DNA from: Dactylosporangium fulvum
GTDB taxonomy: Bacteria; Actinomycetota; Actinomycetes; Mycobacteriales; Micromonosporaceae
Direction: 5' to 3'
Length of the DNA: 64,000 bases
Assembly: GCF_025137375.1 (NCBI RefSeq)
Contig: NZ_CP073720.1
Span: 10,192,501 to 10,256,500 of the forward strand
The notes under the pieces: generated by a model
Database searches by the model: none
What the model saw: only the letters and a program-made list of their open reading frames with translations
Told to the model about the DNA's origin: nothing
Shown: in pieces, positions 8,553-16,290 of the stretch
Numbering within the stretch: position 1 is the first letter of the stretch
How the letters are laid out: every line of letters begins with the position of its first letter
Position numbers and translations under genes: made by a program

Positions 8553-9575
8553 ATGTCATCACGACATCCCTACCGGCGGGTGTTCGTCGCGGTCCTCGCG
8601 GCCGTGGTGCTTGCGGGGCTCGCCGCCACACCGGCCTCCGCCGAGCCGGGCGACGACACCGGTGACGAGGGTGCGGGCGCCAATCCGACCCTCGCCCAGG
8701 CCCTCGACGTGAGCACCCGCGCCTGGCTCGAGGCCAAAGAGAAGTTCGACGTCTCCGTGAAGCGCCAGGCCGAGCTGACCACGCAACTGCAGGCCACCGA
8801 GGCACAGCTTGCCGCCCTCACCGAGCAGGTGTCCTCGATCGCCGTTGCGGCCTTCCGCACCGGCCCCCTCACCACCGTCGCCGTCCTCGTCGACTCCGAC
8901 AGCCCCGAAAGTTTCGCCGCCCGGGCCGGCTCGATCGACGAGCTCGCCCACCACAACGACAAACTGCTGCGCCAGTTCAACGAGCTCAAGCGGAACCAGT
9001 CGGAGCAGAAGCAGGCCCTCGACGCCGAGATCGCGACGCAGCAGGAGCAGGTCAACGTCATGGCGGCGAAGAAGAAGGACGCCGAGAAGGCGCTCGCCCA
9101 GGCGGGCGGCCCCAGCAACGGCTTCGTCTCCGCCAACCTGCCGCTGGCCAAGCCCGCACCGCGCAACGCCAACGGTTCGTGGCCCAAGGAATCCTGCAAC
9201 GTCAACGACCCCACCACCAGCGGCTGCATCACGCCGCGCCTGCTCCACGCCATGCAGCAGGCCCAGGCCGCCGGGTTCAAGCGGTTCGTCGCCTGCTACC
9301 GGCCCGGTGGGCCGTACGAGCACCCCAAGGGGCGCGCATGCGACTTCTCGGTGCAGGCGAAGTCCGGCTTCGGCGGTGACGCCACCGGCGAGGACAAGGT
9401 CTACGGCGCCAACCTCGCCACGTATTTCGTGAAGAACGCCGACCGCCTCGGCGTCATGTACGTGATCTGGTACAGACAGGTCTGGACCCCTGCGGTCGGC
9501 TGGCACCGCTACAGCGGCGCGGGTGGCGATCCGTCCAGCGACCACACCAACCACGTGCACCTCTCGATCCTCTGA
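8553..9575 (+). CDS. Secreted M15-like peptidoglycan hydrolase under riboswitch control
   Basis: 340 residues: signal peptide 1-30 (ending TPASA), a coiled coil about 50-185, a Pro-rich linker, and a C-terminal domain about 215-340. The last carries the metallopeptidase M15-like zinc pattern: His257 and Asp264 in HPKGRACD and the HVH pair (His334, His336) near the C-terminus. Two Cys pairs probably form disulfides outside the cell. Coiled coil plus hydrolase resembles actinobacterial wall-cleaving proteins activated by protein partners. The c-di-AMP riboswitch in its leader supports a wall-remodelling role. Exact bond cleaved is inferred from the family. Confidence 0.85.
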   Translation: MSSRHPYRRVFVAVLAAVVLAGLAATPASAEPGDDTGDEGAGANPTLAQALDVSTRAWLEAKEKFDVSVKRQAELTTQLQATEAQLAALTEQVSSIAVAAFRTGPLTTVAVLVDSDSPESFAARAGSIDELAHHNDKLLRQFNELKRNQSEQKQALDAEIATQQEQVNVMAAKKKDAEKALAQAGGPSNGFVSANLPLAKPAPRNANGSWPKESCNVNDPTTSGCITPRLLHAMQQAQAAGFKRFVACYRPGGPYEHPKGRACDFSVQAKSGFGGDATGEDKVYGANLATYFVKNADRLGVMYVIWYRQVWTPAVGWHRYSGAGGDPSSDHTNHVHLSIL

Positions 9576-9653
9576 GGTTTCGTCTCACATTTCGCGACGG
9601 CCGGCCGATAGGGAAACTGTCGACCGGCCACCGCGCAGGTGAGGGGATCCGCA

Positions 9654-10604
9654 GTGAAGTACCGACTCGTGACCCGCAGCGACTTCGACGGCCTCGTCTG
9701 CGCCGTCCTGCTCCGTCACCTGGACCTCATCGGCGACATCACGTTTGTGCACCCGAAGGACGTTCAGGACGGCACGGTCGAGATCGGGCCGACGGACATC
9801 CTCACCAACCTGCCGTATGCTCCCGGCGCCCATCTGGTCTTCGACCATCACCACTCGGAGGCGCTGCGCACCGGCGGCACGGCGACGAACCACGTGATCG
9901 ACGCGGGAGCCCCGTCGGCCGCCCGTGTCATCTACGAGCACTTCGGCGGCCGTGAACGTTTCCCCGCCGTCTCCGACGACCTGATGGAGGCGGTCGACCG
10001 GGCGGACTCCGCGCAGTACGACATCACCGAGATCCTCCAGCCGACCGGCTGGACGCTGCTGAACTTCCTCATGGACAGCCGCACCGGGCTGGGCCGCTTC
10101 CGGCAGTTCCGCATCTCCAACTACCAGCTGATGATGCTGCTCATCGACGCGTGCATCGACCACCAGGACGTCGAGGAGATCCTCGCGCTGCCCGATGTGG
10201 CCGAGCGGGCGGAGCTGTTCCGGGACCAGCAGGACCTGTTCGTCGACCAGCTCAAGCGGGTCAGCCATGTGCACGGCGACGTGGTCGTGGTGGACCTGCG
10301 CGACGAGGACGTCATCTTCGCCGGCAACCGGTTCATGATCTACGCGCTGTTCCCGGAGGCGCGGATCTCGATCCACGTGATCTGGGGCAGGCAGAAGCTC
10401 AACACCGTGTTCGCGGTCGGCAAGTCGATCCTGGACCGCAGCTCGCCCACCGACGTCGGCTCGATCATGCTCCAGTACGGCGGGGGCGGCCACCTCGCGG
10501 CCGGCACCTGCCAGGTGCCGCACGACGAGGCCGAGCGGATGCTCGGTGAGCTCATCGAGAAGGTGGGCGCGCCGATGAGTTCGGCGCTCGGCGGTCGTAG
10601 CTAG
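9654..10604 (+). CDS. DHH/DHHA1-family phosphoesterase
   Basis: 316 residues from GTG at 9654, chosen because GAGGGG lies 6 nt upstream; an earlier in-frame codon at 9639 has no such site. Motif I is SDFDG (residues 9-13), the DHH motif is FDHHH (about 63-67), and the DHHA1 substrate loop is GGGGHLAAGT (about 281). The family includes oligoribonuclease NrnA, exopolyphosphatase-like enzymes and c-di-AMP phosphodiesterases. Closeness to a c-di-AMP-controlled gene is suggestive but does not prove that substrate. It is followed after 4 nt by a VOC gene, likely in one operon. Confidence 0.82.
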   Translation: MKYRLVTRSDFDGLVCAVLLRHLDLIGDITFVHPKDVQDGTVEIGPTDILTNLPYAPGAHLVFDHHHSEALRTGGTATNHVIDAGAPSAARVIYEHFGGRERFPAVSDDLMEAVDRADSAQYDITEILQPTGWTLLNFLMDSRTGLGRFRQFRISNYQLMMLLIDACIDHQDVEEILALPDVAERAELFRDQQDLFVDQLKRVSHVHGDVVVVDLRDEDVIFAGNRFMIYALFPEARISIHVIWGRQKLNTVFAVGKSILDRSSPTDVGSIMLQYGGGGHLAAGTCQVPHDEAERMLGELIEKVGAPMSSALGGRS

Positions 10605-10608
10605 GGGT

Positions 10609-11013
10609 ATGACGTATTCAGTCCTGGTCGGCCTGCCGATCGCCGACCGCCGCACCTCCTGCGACTTCTACCGCGCCGTCCTCGCCCTCGAGCCGTTCGG
10701 GGCGCCGGCCGATGACGGCGTGCCCGAGCCGCTCCAGTTCGCGCTCAACGACGGCATGCGCCTCATGCTCATCCCAACGGGCGGTTTCGGCTGGGTGATC
10801 GGCGACCGCCGGGTGGCGGCGCCGGGCGACAGCGAGTGCGTCCTGTCGCTCGACGCGGCGGACAGCGCCGCGGTCGATGCCATGATCGACCGTGCCCGGG
10901 CCGCAGGCGCGAAGGTCGTGACCGAGCCCGGCAGCCAGCCGTGGGCCTACGCGGGCGCGTTCGAGGATCCGGACGGTCACGTCTGGATGGTCGCCGCCTC
11001 AACAGAACCGTAA
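10609..11013 (+). CDS. VOC (glyoxalase/bleomycin resistance-like) protein
   Basis: The 134-residue product has the two beta-alpha-beta-beta-beta repeats of the vicinal oxygen chelate fold, with VGLPIADRRTSCDFYRAVL at the N-terminus and the closing EDPDGHVWMV motif. The usual second-half Glu metal ligand position is covered by FEDPDGH. Such proteins act as metal-dependent lyases, dioxygenases or drug-binding proteins, so the substrate cannot be named. It begins 4 nt after the DHH gene and is probably cotranscribed. Confidence 0.8.
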   Translation: MTYSVLVGLPIADRRTSCDFYRAVLALEPFGAPADDGVPEPLQFALNDGMRLMLIPTGGFGWVIGDRRVAAPGDSECVLSLDAADSAAVDAMIDRARAAGAKVVTEPGSQPWAYAGAFEDPDGHVWMVAASTEP

Positions 11014-11037
11014 ATACTCTTCATAAAACGATGATGT

Positions 11038-11095
11038 TCACTCCTTGAGGCGGCTCGGGCTGGTCGGATGTGTCGGAGTCGTCTTGAAGGAGTGA
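11038..11095 (+). promoter_or_regulatory. Inverted repeat overlapping the chitinase ribosome-binding site
   Basis: A perfect 9-bp inverted repeat, TCACTCCTT at 11038-11046 and AAGGAGTGA at 11087-11095, includes the AAGGAG (11087-11092) that precedes the chitinase GTG. If the mRNA starts upstream of 11038, the hairpin would hide the ribosome-binding site. Confidence 0.45.
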
Positions 11096-11101
11096 TCGAA
11101 G

Positions 11102-12214
11102 GTGTCGAGAGTTCGCCTGCTGGCGATGCTCGCCGCGGTGACCCTGGCCGGTGGCGTGGTCGCGGTCTTCAACATGCTGCCCGCCGCCGCAGCCACGTGC
11201 GCCGCCCAGTGGCAGGCGTCAGCCGTCTACACCGGAGGCGGCACCGTCTCCCACAACGGCCGGAACTACCGCGCGAAGTGGTGGACGCAGAACGAGGCGC
11301 CGCCGGGCACCACCGGCGTCTGGGAGGATCAGGGCGCCTGCGGCGGCAGCACGCCGAACCCGCCGACCCAGACCGGCACGACCGGCGCTTGCAGCTTCCC
11401 CGCCTGGGTGCAGGGGCGCAACTACGTCACCGGCGACATCGTGAAGTTCACCGACGGCAAGTTCTACATCGCCGAGCACGACAACCCGGGGTACAGCCCG
11501 GTGGTCAGCACCTGGTACTGGGACCCGTACGCCTGTAGCGGCGGTGGCGGCGGCACGACCCCGACCACCCAGCCGCCCACCGGTGGCAACGGCGGCTTCG
11601 TCGTCAGCGAGGCCCAGTTCAACCAGATGTTCCCGAACCGGAACCCCTTCTACACGTACCAGGGCCTGGTCAACGCGCTGTCGGCGTACCCGGCGTTCGC
11701 GAAGACCGGCAGTGACGCTGCCCGCAAGCAGGAGGCCGCCGCCTTCCTCGCCAACGCCGACCACGAGACCGGCGGGCTGGTCCACATCGTGGAGCAGAAC
11801 ACCGCGAACTACCCGCACTACTGCGACATGAGCCAGCCCTACGGCTGCCCGGCCGGGCAGGCCGCGTACTACGGCCGCGGCCCGATCCAGCTCAGCTGGA
11901 ACTTCAATTACAAGGCCGCAGGCGACGCGCTCGGCATCGACCTGCTGCGCAACCCCAACCTGGTGCAGACCGATCCGGCGGTCGCGATGAAGACCGCGCT
12001 CTGGTACTGGAACACGCAGAGCGGCCCGGGCACGATGACCCCGCACAACGCGATGGTCAACGGCGCCGGCTTCGGTGAGACGATCCGCAGCATCAACGGC
12101 AGCCTGGAGTGCAACGGCCGCAACCCGACCCAGGTCCAGAGCCGCGTCCAGGCGTACCAGCGGTTCGTCGCGATCCTCGGCGTGGGCGTAGGCCCCGGCG
12201 CGCTGTCCTGCTGA
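11102..12214 (+). CDS. Secreted family GH19 chitinase with two chitin-binding modules
   Basis: 370 residues: signal peptide 1-31 (ending PAAAA), two CBM5/12-like modules (about 33-80 and 97-145) with conserved WW and WYWDPY aromatic patches, Thr-Pro-Gly linkers, and a GH19 catalytic domain (about 165-370). Catalytic acid and base fit Glu222 (ADHETGG) and Glu231 (HIVEQN). The motif YYGRGPIQLSWNFNY is typical of GH19. It hydrolyses chitin outside the cell by an inverting mechanism. GTG start at 11102 follows AAGGAG by 9 nt. A long palindrome follows the stop codon by 12 nt. Confidence 0.93.
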   Translation: MSRVRLLAMLAAVTLAGGVVAVFNMLPAAAATCAAQWQASAVYTGGGTVSHNGRNYRAKWWTQNEAPPGTTGVWEDQGACGGSTPNPPTQTGTTGACSFPAWVQGRNYVTGDIVKFTDGKFYIAEHDNPGYSPVVSTWYWDPYACSGGGGGTTPTTQPPTGGNGGFVVSEAQFNQMFPNRNPFYTYQGLVNALSAYPAFAKTGSDAARKQEAAAFLANADHETGGLVHIVEQNTANYPHYCDMSQPYGCPAGQAAYYGRGPIQLSWNFNYKAAGDALGIDLLRNPNLVQTDPAVAMKTALWYWNTQSGPGTMTPHNAMVNGAGFGETIRSINGSLECNGRNPTQVQSRVQAYQRFVAILGVGVGPGALSC

Positions 12215-12225
12215 CTCCCTGCTCA

Positions 12226-12304
12226 GCGTTGATCATGCACTGTGGTGCCCGACAAACCCGGATATTCCGGGAGCGTCGCGGCACCACAAGTGCATGATCA
12301 ACGC
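12226..12304. repeat. 79-bp imperfect palindrome over the reverse transcriptase stop codon
   Basis: Arms 12226-12249 and 12280-12304 pair over 24 bp with a single bulged base. The 30-nt centre holds a second inverted repeat, CCCGGATATTCCGGG (12257-12271). It lies between the convergent chitinase and reverse transcriptase genes; the transcriptase stop codon (12298-12300) is inside the right arm. It likely acts as a bidirectional terminator and resembles the elements at 31434-31531 and 58689-58779 in layout. Confidence 0.88.
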
Positions 12305-13626
12305 GCGGAGGGGAGATGGAGAGCTGCGAACAGGGCGGAGAGTTTCGCGGCCCGCGACGGGTGAGAGCGGCCGACCCAGGCGATCCGGCCGGCCAGATGG
12401 GCGGCGAAGTCGGGGTGGCCGTCGCGGTTCGCGGCCGCCAGGCCCACCTGCGCGGCGTTGTGCAGGATCGCGCGCAGGCGGTCGTACTCCTCCCGGGGGA
12501 CGGCGGCGTGGACGTTGACCACCAACCCGGCCAGGTGCTGGCGGTCGGCCCGGCCACGGATGCGCGTCTTCGCCGGGTTGACGCGGAAACCCTCGTCGGC
12601 GACGAGCCGCGTCACCGACGCCACCAGTCGACGCGCCTCCCCCGCGCCGAGAGTGCCGGAGAACGCCAGGTCGTCGGCGTACCGCGAGTACCGGACGGCG
12701 AAGGAGCGGGCGAGGCCCGACAGGCGGCGGTCCAGGCGGAAGGCGCACAGGTTCGCCAGCGCCGGTGACGTCGGCGCACCCTGCGGGAGGTGCGGCTGCC
12801 GCAGCAGCGCCGCCAGTGCGGGGGAAGGAGCGCACCGCAGCACGTCGGCCGGGGTGCGGGTCGTGCACAGCGCCGCGAGCGTGTGTGCGACCGGCTCGGG
12901 GTAGCCGGCGGTGCGGAACAGGCCGTACACCCGCGAGACCGTGACGCTGGAGAAGAACGCGGCGAGATCAAGTCTCACGACGGTGTGCTGCCCGAGGTGT
13001 ACCTGCGTGAAGGTGCGCACGTCGCGACCGGGAACAAATCCGTGGGCCGCGGGGTGGACCGGCAGGCGGCCGAGGACCTCGTCGAGGAGCCGCCGCTGAA
13101 CGGCGCGCAGGCGGGGCTTGGGCGCCTCGATCAACCGGTGCGGCAGCCAGGTGCAGCGGTAGTGCCGTAGCGCCTGATCACGCGCCAGACGGTTGATCTC
13201 GCGCCGGTCGGCGAACCAGTCGAGCCGGTCGCCGTCGAGATCGAGGAAGTCGGCGAGGGCGGCGAGGTCGTCGAGCCGCGGCGTGTCCCAGCGCATGCGC
13301 ACGGTGCGCGTCGGCACGGCCCGGCGCACGACCACCCGGGTGCGGTGCGGCACGCGGCCCAGCGCCGCGACAAACGCGGCCAGCTCCCGCGGCCGGTCGG
13401 CCGGCGGCTCCCGATAGGCACCGAGGACCGCGGAGACCACCGGCCCGAGCCAGCGCGGCCGCCGCCCGAGCACCTCGTGGCCGGCGTCCAACAGCGCCTT
13501 GCGCTCCCAGGCCTGCGTGGCCAGGAAGGCGTCGGCGAGGGCAGCGTGTCCCGACGATGCCCGGTCGTGCCTGCCCTGGCCTGCGCGGAGCGCTGCGTCG
13601 GGCCGGCGGTGCGCTGCGGTGCTCAA
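12298..13626 (-). CDS. Retron-type reverse transcriptase
   Basis: 442 residues if the TTG at 13626 is used (GGGGA 8 nt upstream); no ATG or GTG occurs before residue 52, so the start is uncertain. RT motifs in order: RLIEAPKPRL (164-173), PAAHGFVPGR (192-201, region X-like), RLDLAAFFSSV (218-228, catalytic Asp220), LPQGAPTSPALANL (280-293), YADD (316-319), VNPAKTRI (349-356) and LAGLVVN (365-371), where retron enzymes usually have VTG. An N-terminal helical extension of about 110 residues recalls the longer myxobacterial/actinobacterial retron-type enzymes. No msr-msd is recognised with confidence. The gene sits alone, 77 nt after ndh in the same direction. Confidence 0.87.
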   Translation of the reverse strand: MSTAAHRRPDAALRAGQGRHDRASSGHAALADAFLATQAWERKALLDAGHEVLGRRPRWLGPVVSAVLGAYREPPADRPRELAAFVAALGRVPHRTRVVVRRAVPTRTVRMRWDTPRLDDLAALADFLDLDGDRLDWFADRREINRLARDQALRHYRCTWLPHRLIEAPKPRLRAVQRRLLDEVLGRLPVHPAAHGFVPGRDVRTFTQVHLGQHTVVRLDLAAFFSSVTVSRVYGLFRTAGYPEPVAHTLAALCTTRTPADVLRCAPSPALAALLRQPHLPQGAPTSPALANLCAFRLDRRLSGLARSFAVRYSRYADDLAFSGTLGAGEARRLVASVTRLVADEGFRVNPAKTRIRGRADRQHLAGLVVNVHAAVPREEYDRLRAILHNAAQVGLAAANRDGHPDFAAHLAGRIAWVGRSHPSRAAKLSALFAALHLPSAR

Positions 13627-13703
13627 TCGTGCGTCCCCGGGGTTACCCCGGAGAGGCCAAGGTCACCCCTGGCCGGCTCGGGACACGCTGCCACATGGCC
13701 ACC
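13627..13703 (-). promoter_or_regulatory. Structured 77-nt leader of the reverse transcriptase gene
   Basis: Reading in the gene's direction, two hairpins follow the ndh stop codon: an 8-bp stem with GTGA loop (13654-13673) and a 6- to 7-bp stem with TAA loop (about 13634-13650) whose 3' side lies just before the TTG start. They could form translational control, a read-through terminator, or part of a retron RNA. Function is not shown. Confidence 0.4.
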
Positions 13704-15026
13704 CTACGGCAGCTTGTGCTGATACTCCCGCATCGCGCGGCGGGCGTACACCTGCTGGAAGGTCGCCACCCGCTCCGATCGGCCGCGGCCGATGAAGCTG
13801 ACGAACCAGTGCATGACGGCGGTGACCCGATTCTTGAACCCGACCAGGTACAGCAGGTGGACAACCAGCCAGAGCAGCCAGCCGAGCAGGCCGGCGAAGT
13901 GGAGCCGACCGACGCTCGCGACCGCGTGGAAGCGCGAGATGGTCGCAAGGCTGCCCTTGTCGTGGTATTCGAACGGCTGCCCCGCCGGCTCACCGGCGAG
14001 CCGGCGCTTGATCTGCCCGGCGGCATGCCGACCGCTCTGGATCGCCACCTGCGCCACGCCGGGCAGCTGGTCGAGTGCCATCATGTCGCCCACCGCGAAG
14101 ATCTCCGGATGGCCCGGCACGGTGCAGTCCGGGTTGACCTCGATCCGGCCCGCCCGGTCGGTCTTCGCGCCGGTCGCCTCGGCGATCTGCCGGGCCAGCG
14201 CCGGCGCCGCGACACCGGCCGCCCACATCTTCGTCATCGACTCGATGCGCCGGCGGCCGCCGTTCGTCTCGACCTCGATGCCGGTCTCGTCGACGTCGAC
14301 GACCTTCGTGCCGAGCTCCACCTCCACGCCGAGCCGGTGCAGCTGGCGCAGCGCCTGGGTGGACAGGTGGTTGCCGAACGTCGACAGCACCGTGGGGAGC
14401 GCGTCGATCAGGATGATGCGCGCCTGGCGCGGGTTGATGTTGCGGTACTGGCCGGGAAGGTGCCGGTGCGCGAGCTCGGCGATCTGCCCGGCCATCTCGA
14501 CACCGGTCGGGCCGGCGCCGACCACGACGAAGGTCAGCCACCGCTCGATCGCGGCCGGATCGGTCTCCAGCTCCGCGAGCTCGAACGCGCCGAAGATCCG
14601 CCCGCGCAGCTCCAGCGCGTCGTCGATGCTCTTCATGCCGGGCGCGTGCTCGGCGAAGTTGTCGTTGCCGAAGTACGACTGCGAAGCGCCGGCCGCGACG
14701 ATCAGCGTGTCGTAGCCGACGGTGTAGGTGATCCCCGGCGCGGCGACGGCGACCGTGCGCGCCTCGGCGTCGATCGCGGTCACGGTGCCCAGCAGCACCG
14801 AGACGTTCTTCTGCCGCTTGAGGACCTCGCGGATCGGCGGGGCGATCTCGCCCTCCGAGAGGATGCCGGTCGCCACCTGGTACAGCAGGGGCTGGAACAG
14901 GTGGTGTGACGTGCTGTTGATCAGCGTGATGTCGACGGGCGCGTTGCGCAGCGCCTTCGTGGCGAACAGGCCGCCGAAACCGGCGCCGACGACGACCACG
15001 CGATGCCGCTGCTCAGCCATGTACAT
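13704..15026 (-). CDS. ndh: Type II NADH dehydrogenase (NDH-2)
   Basis: 440 residues, usual for NDH-2. The FAD-binding motif is VVVGAGFGGLFATKAL (about 10-25), the quinone/FAD region HHLFQPLLYQVATG follows, the NADH-binding motif is VVVGAGPTGVEMAGQ (about 166-180), and the second FAD contact is FAVGDMM. A hydrophobic stretch near residues 375-400 fits the membrane-bound C-terminal part of actinobacterial NDH-2. It passes electrons from NADH to menaquinone without pumping protons. The first codons give MYMAEQ, so ATG at 15020 is an alternative start. Reverse transcriptase follows downstream on the same strand. Confidence 0.93.
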   Translation of the reverse strand: MYMAEQRHRVVVVGAGFGGLFATKALRNAPVDITLINSTSHHLFQPLLYQVATGILSEGEIAPPIREVLKRQKNVSVLLGTVTAIDAEARTVAVAAPGITYTVGYDTLIVAAGASQSYFGNDNFAEHAPGMKSIDDALELRGRIFGAFELAELETDPAAIERWLTFVVVGAGPTGVEMAGQIAELAHRHLPGQYRNINPRQARIILIDALPTVLSTFGNHLSTQALRQLHRLGVEVELGTKVVDVDETGIEVETNGGRRRIESMTKMWAAGVAAPALARQIAEATGAKTDRAGRIEVNPDCTVPGHPEIFAVGDMMALDQLPGVAQVAIQSGRHAAGQIKRRLAGEPAGQPFEYHDKGSLATISRFHAVASVGRLHFAGLLGWLLWLVVHLLYLVGFKNRVTAVMHWFVSFIGRGRSERVATFQQVYARRAMREYQHKLP

Positions 15027-15131
15027 CTCCCGATGCGATGCGGTTGATCGTACAAATCAAGTACACCACCGGAACCGGCCTGTTGCCCTGTGTCTTCGGT
15101 GACGTTTCAGGCGTGCCGGAACGGGCAACGG

Positions 15132-15650
15132 TCAGTCGGGCAGCAGGCCCCGCGCGTAGGCGGCCTGCCCGACGTGCTGGGTGTCGTCGTCGAGAACACT
15201 GACCAGGCGCACGCCCAGCGTGACCGGCGGGTCCCAGCGCTCGTCGACGATCCGGTCGAGGTCGTCGGCGGTCAGCGTGGCCAGCCAGTCGCGGGTCCGC
15301 TCGTAGACCGCGTCGAAGTAGGCGATCAGGGCGTCGGGGCCGTCCGGCCGTACCGCCGCCACCTCCGCCGCGGTGTGACCGTAGCCCGTGTTGCCCGGGT
15401 CGGGCTTCAGCCCGAACCGGGACGCGTGGCCGCCGGTCGCCCACACCTGCTCCGCGCCGTCGATGAGCTCGGCGATGTGGTCGTCCTGCACGCGGATGAG
15501 GTGCCAGACCAGCCAACCGACGGAGTTCGCCCCCGGCGCCGGCGCCCAGTGCAACTGCTCCGCGGTGAGCCCGTCGACCGCGCCGTGCACCAGCTCGGGC
15601 AGCCGGCCGTAGCCCTCGAGCAGCAGCTCGTTCACCTGCATCGTCGTCAC
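15132..15650 (-). CDS. DinB-family protein (mycothiol-dependent transferase type)
   Basis: 172 residues from GTG at 15650, preceded by GGAGAGG; an in-frame ATG lies three codons later. It shows the four-helix DinB pattern with metal-ligand histidines in GWLVWHLIRVQDDH (helix 2) and DDDTQHVGQAAYARGL (last helix). In actinomycetes this family includes mycothiol- or bacillithiol-dependent S-transferases for detoxification. Substrate unknown. Confidence 0.82.
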   Translation of the reverse strand: MTTMQVNELLLEGYGRLPELVHGAVDGLTAEQLHWAPAPGANSVGWLVWHLIRVQDDHIAELIDGAEQVWATGGHASRFGLKPDPGNTGYGHTAAEVAAVRPDGPDALIAYFDAVYERTRDWLATLTADDLDRIVDERWDPPVTLGVRLVSVLDDDTQHVGQAAYARGLLPD

Positions 15651-15771
15651 TTTTCCTCTCCGTTTGTCGCGCGCCGCCGTGGCACGTTTCCGGGATTTGA
15701 TCGCCCGTCGAGATCCGTACCGTCTTACCCATCGCAAGGACATAAATTAGCGCTGAAGGGAACAAAAGATA

Positions 15772-16128
15772 ATGACCGAGTACGGCGAGATCGAGGCGGG
15801 CCAGGAGAGCGGCGAGCTCGAGCAGCTGCACGAGACGTCCGGGAGCGAGGCGGGCTACCAGTCGGAGTTCGGCGTCTACGGCCAGGACCACGCGGCGGCC
15901 GAGTCGACCAGCTTGCAGCAGGGTCACCACATGGAGTACACCGACCCGTCGGGTGCCCGCTACGAGGAGACGGACTTCACCAACTACGAGCACTCCGCGG
16001 TCGAGACGGACTCGGTCTTCGCGGCCGAGGGTTCGGAGTCGGCGACCTTCCGCGAGTTCGGTGAGCTCAACGCGCTCCGCGCGCAGTTCGAGACCGTGTT
16101 CGCCCAGGGCACCGTGGCGTCCGCCTGA
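15772..16128 (+). CDS. Small acidic protein of unknown function
   Basis: 118 residues, strongly acidic and rich in Glu, Gly, Ser and Tyr, with no signal peptide or membrane segment. Repeated aromatic-acidic patches (SEFGVYGQDH, YEETDFTNYEH, TFREFGELN) suggest a largely unstructured or surface-binding protein. ATG at 15772 follows GAAGGGA by about 9 nt. The gene is monocistronic, with a candidate TAAATT -10 near 15745 and a clean terminator at 16139-16172. I do not recognise the family. Confidence 0.72.
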   Translation: MTEYGEIEAGQESGELEQLHETSGSEAGYQSEFGVYGQDHAAAESTSLQQGHHMEYTDPSGARYEETDFTNYEHSAVETDSVFAAEGSESATFREFGELNALRAQFETVFAQGTVASA

Positions 16129-16138
16129 TGCAATTCCT

Positions 16139-16172
16139 TCAAATCGGCTCGCTCATTTCGAGCGGGCCGATT
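16139..16172 (+). terminator. Terminator hairpin after the acidic-protein gene
   Basis: A 14-bp stem of AAATCGGCTCGCTC type with its complement (about 16140-16153 and 16158-16171, one G-U pair) closes a short ATTTC loop and is followed by TCGTGTGTTT. Confidence 0.8.
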
Positions 16173-16253
16173 TCGTGTGTTTCCCGGCGGCATGCGGGCA
16201 CTCGGATCGGCCGGCTTTCAAGCGTGCGTCTCCGCCGAATCGCCGGGTAGGGC

Positions 16254-16282
16254 TTGGTACCACGGTCATCTATCCCTAGGCT
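16254..16282 (+). promoter_or_regulatory. Leaderless promoter of the EI24-family gene
   Basis: -35 TTGGTA (16254-16259), a 17-bp spacer and -10 TAGGCT (16277-16282) precede the GTG at 16291 by 8 nt. No ribosome-binding site is present, so transcription probably starts at the GTG. Confidence 0.6.
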
Positions 16283-16290
16283 CGTTCACC

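Noticed and set aside
12233..12868. Extra open frames overlapping the reverse transcriptase
   Set aside because: They lack motifs and disagree with the RT frame, which has all seven RT blocks.
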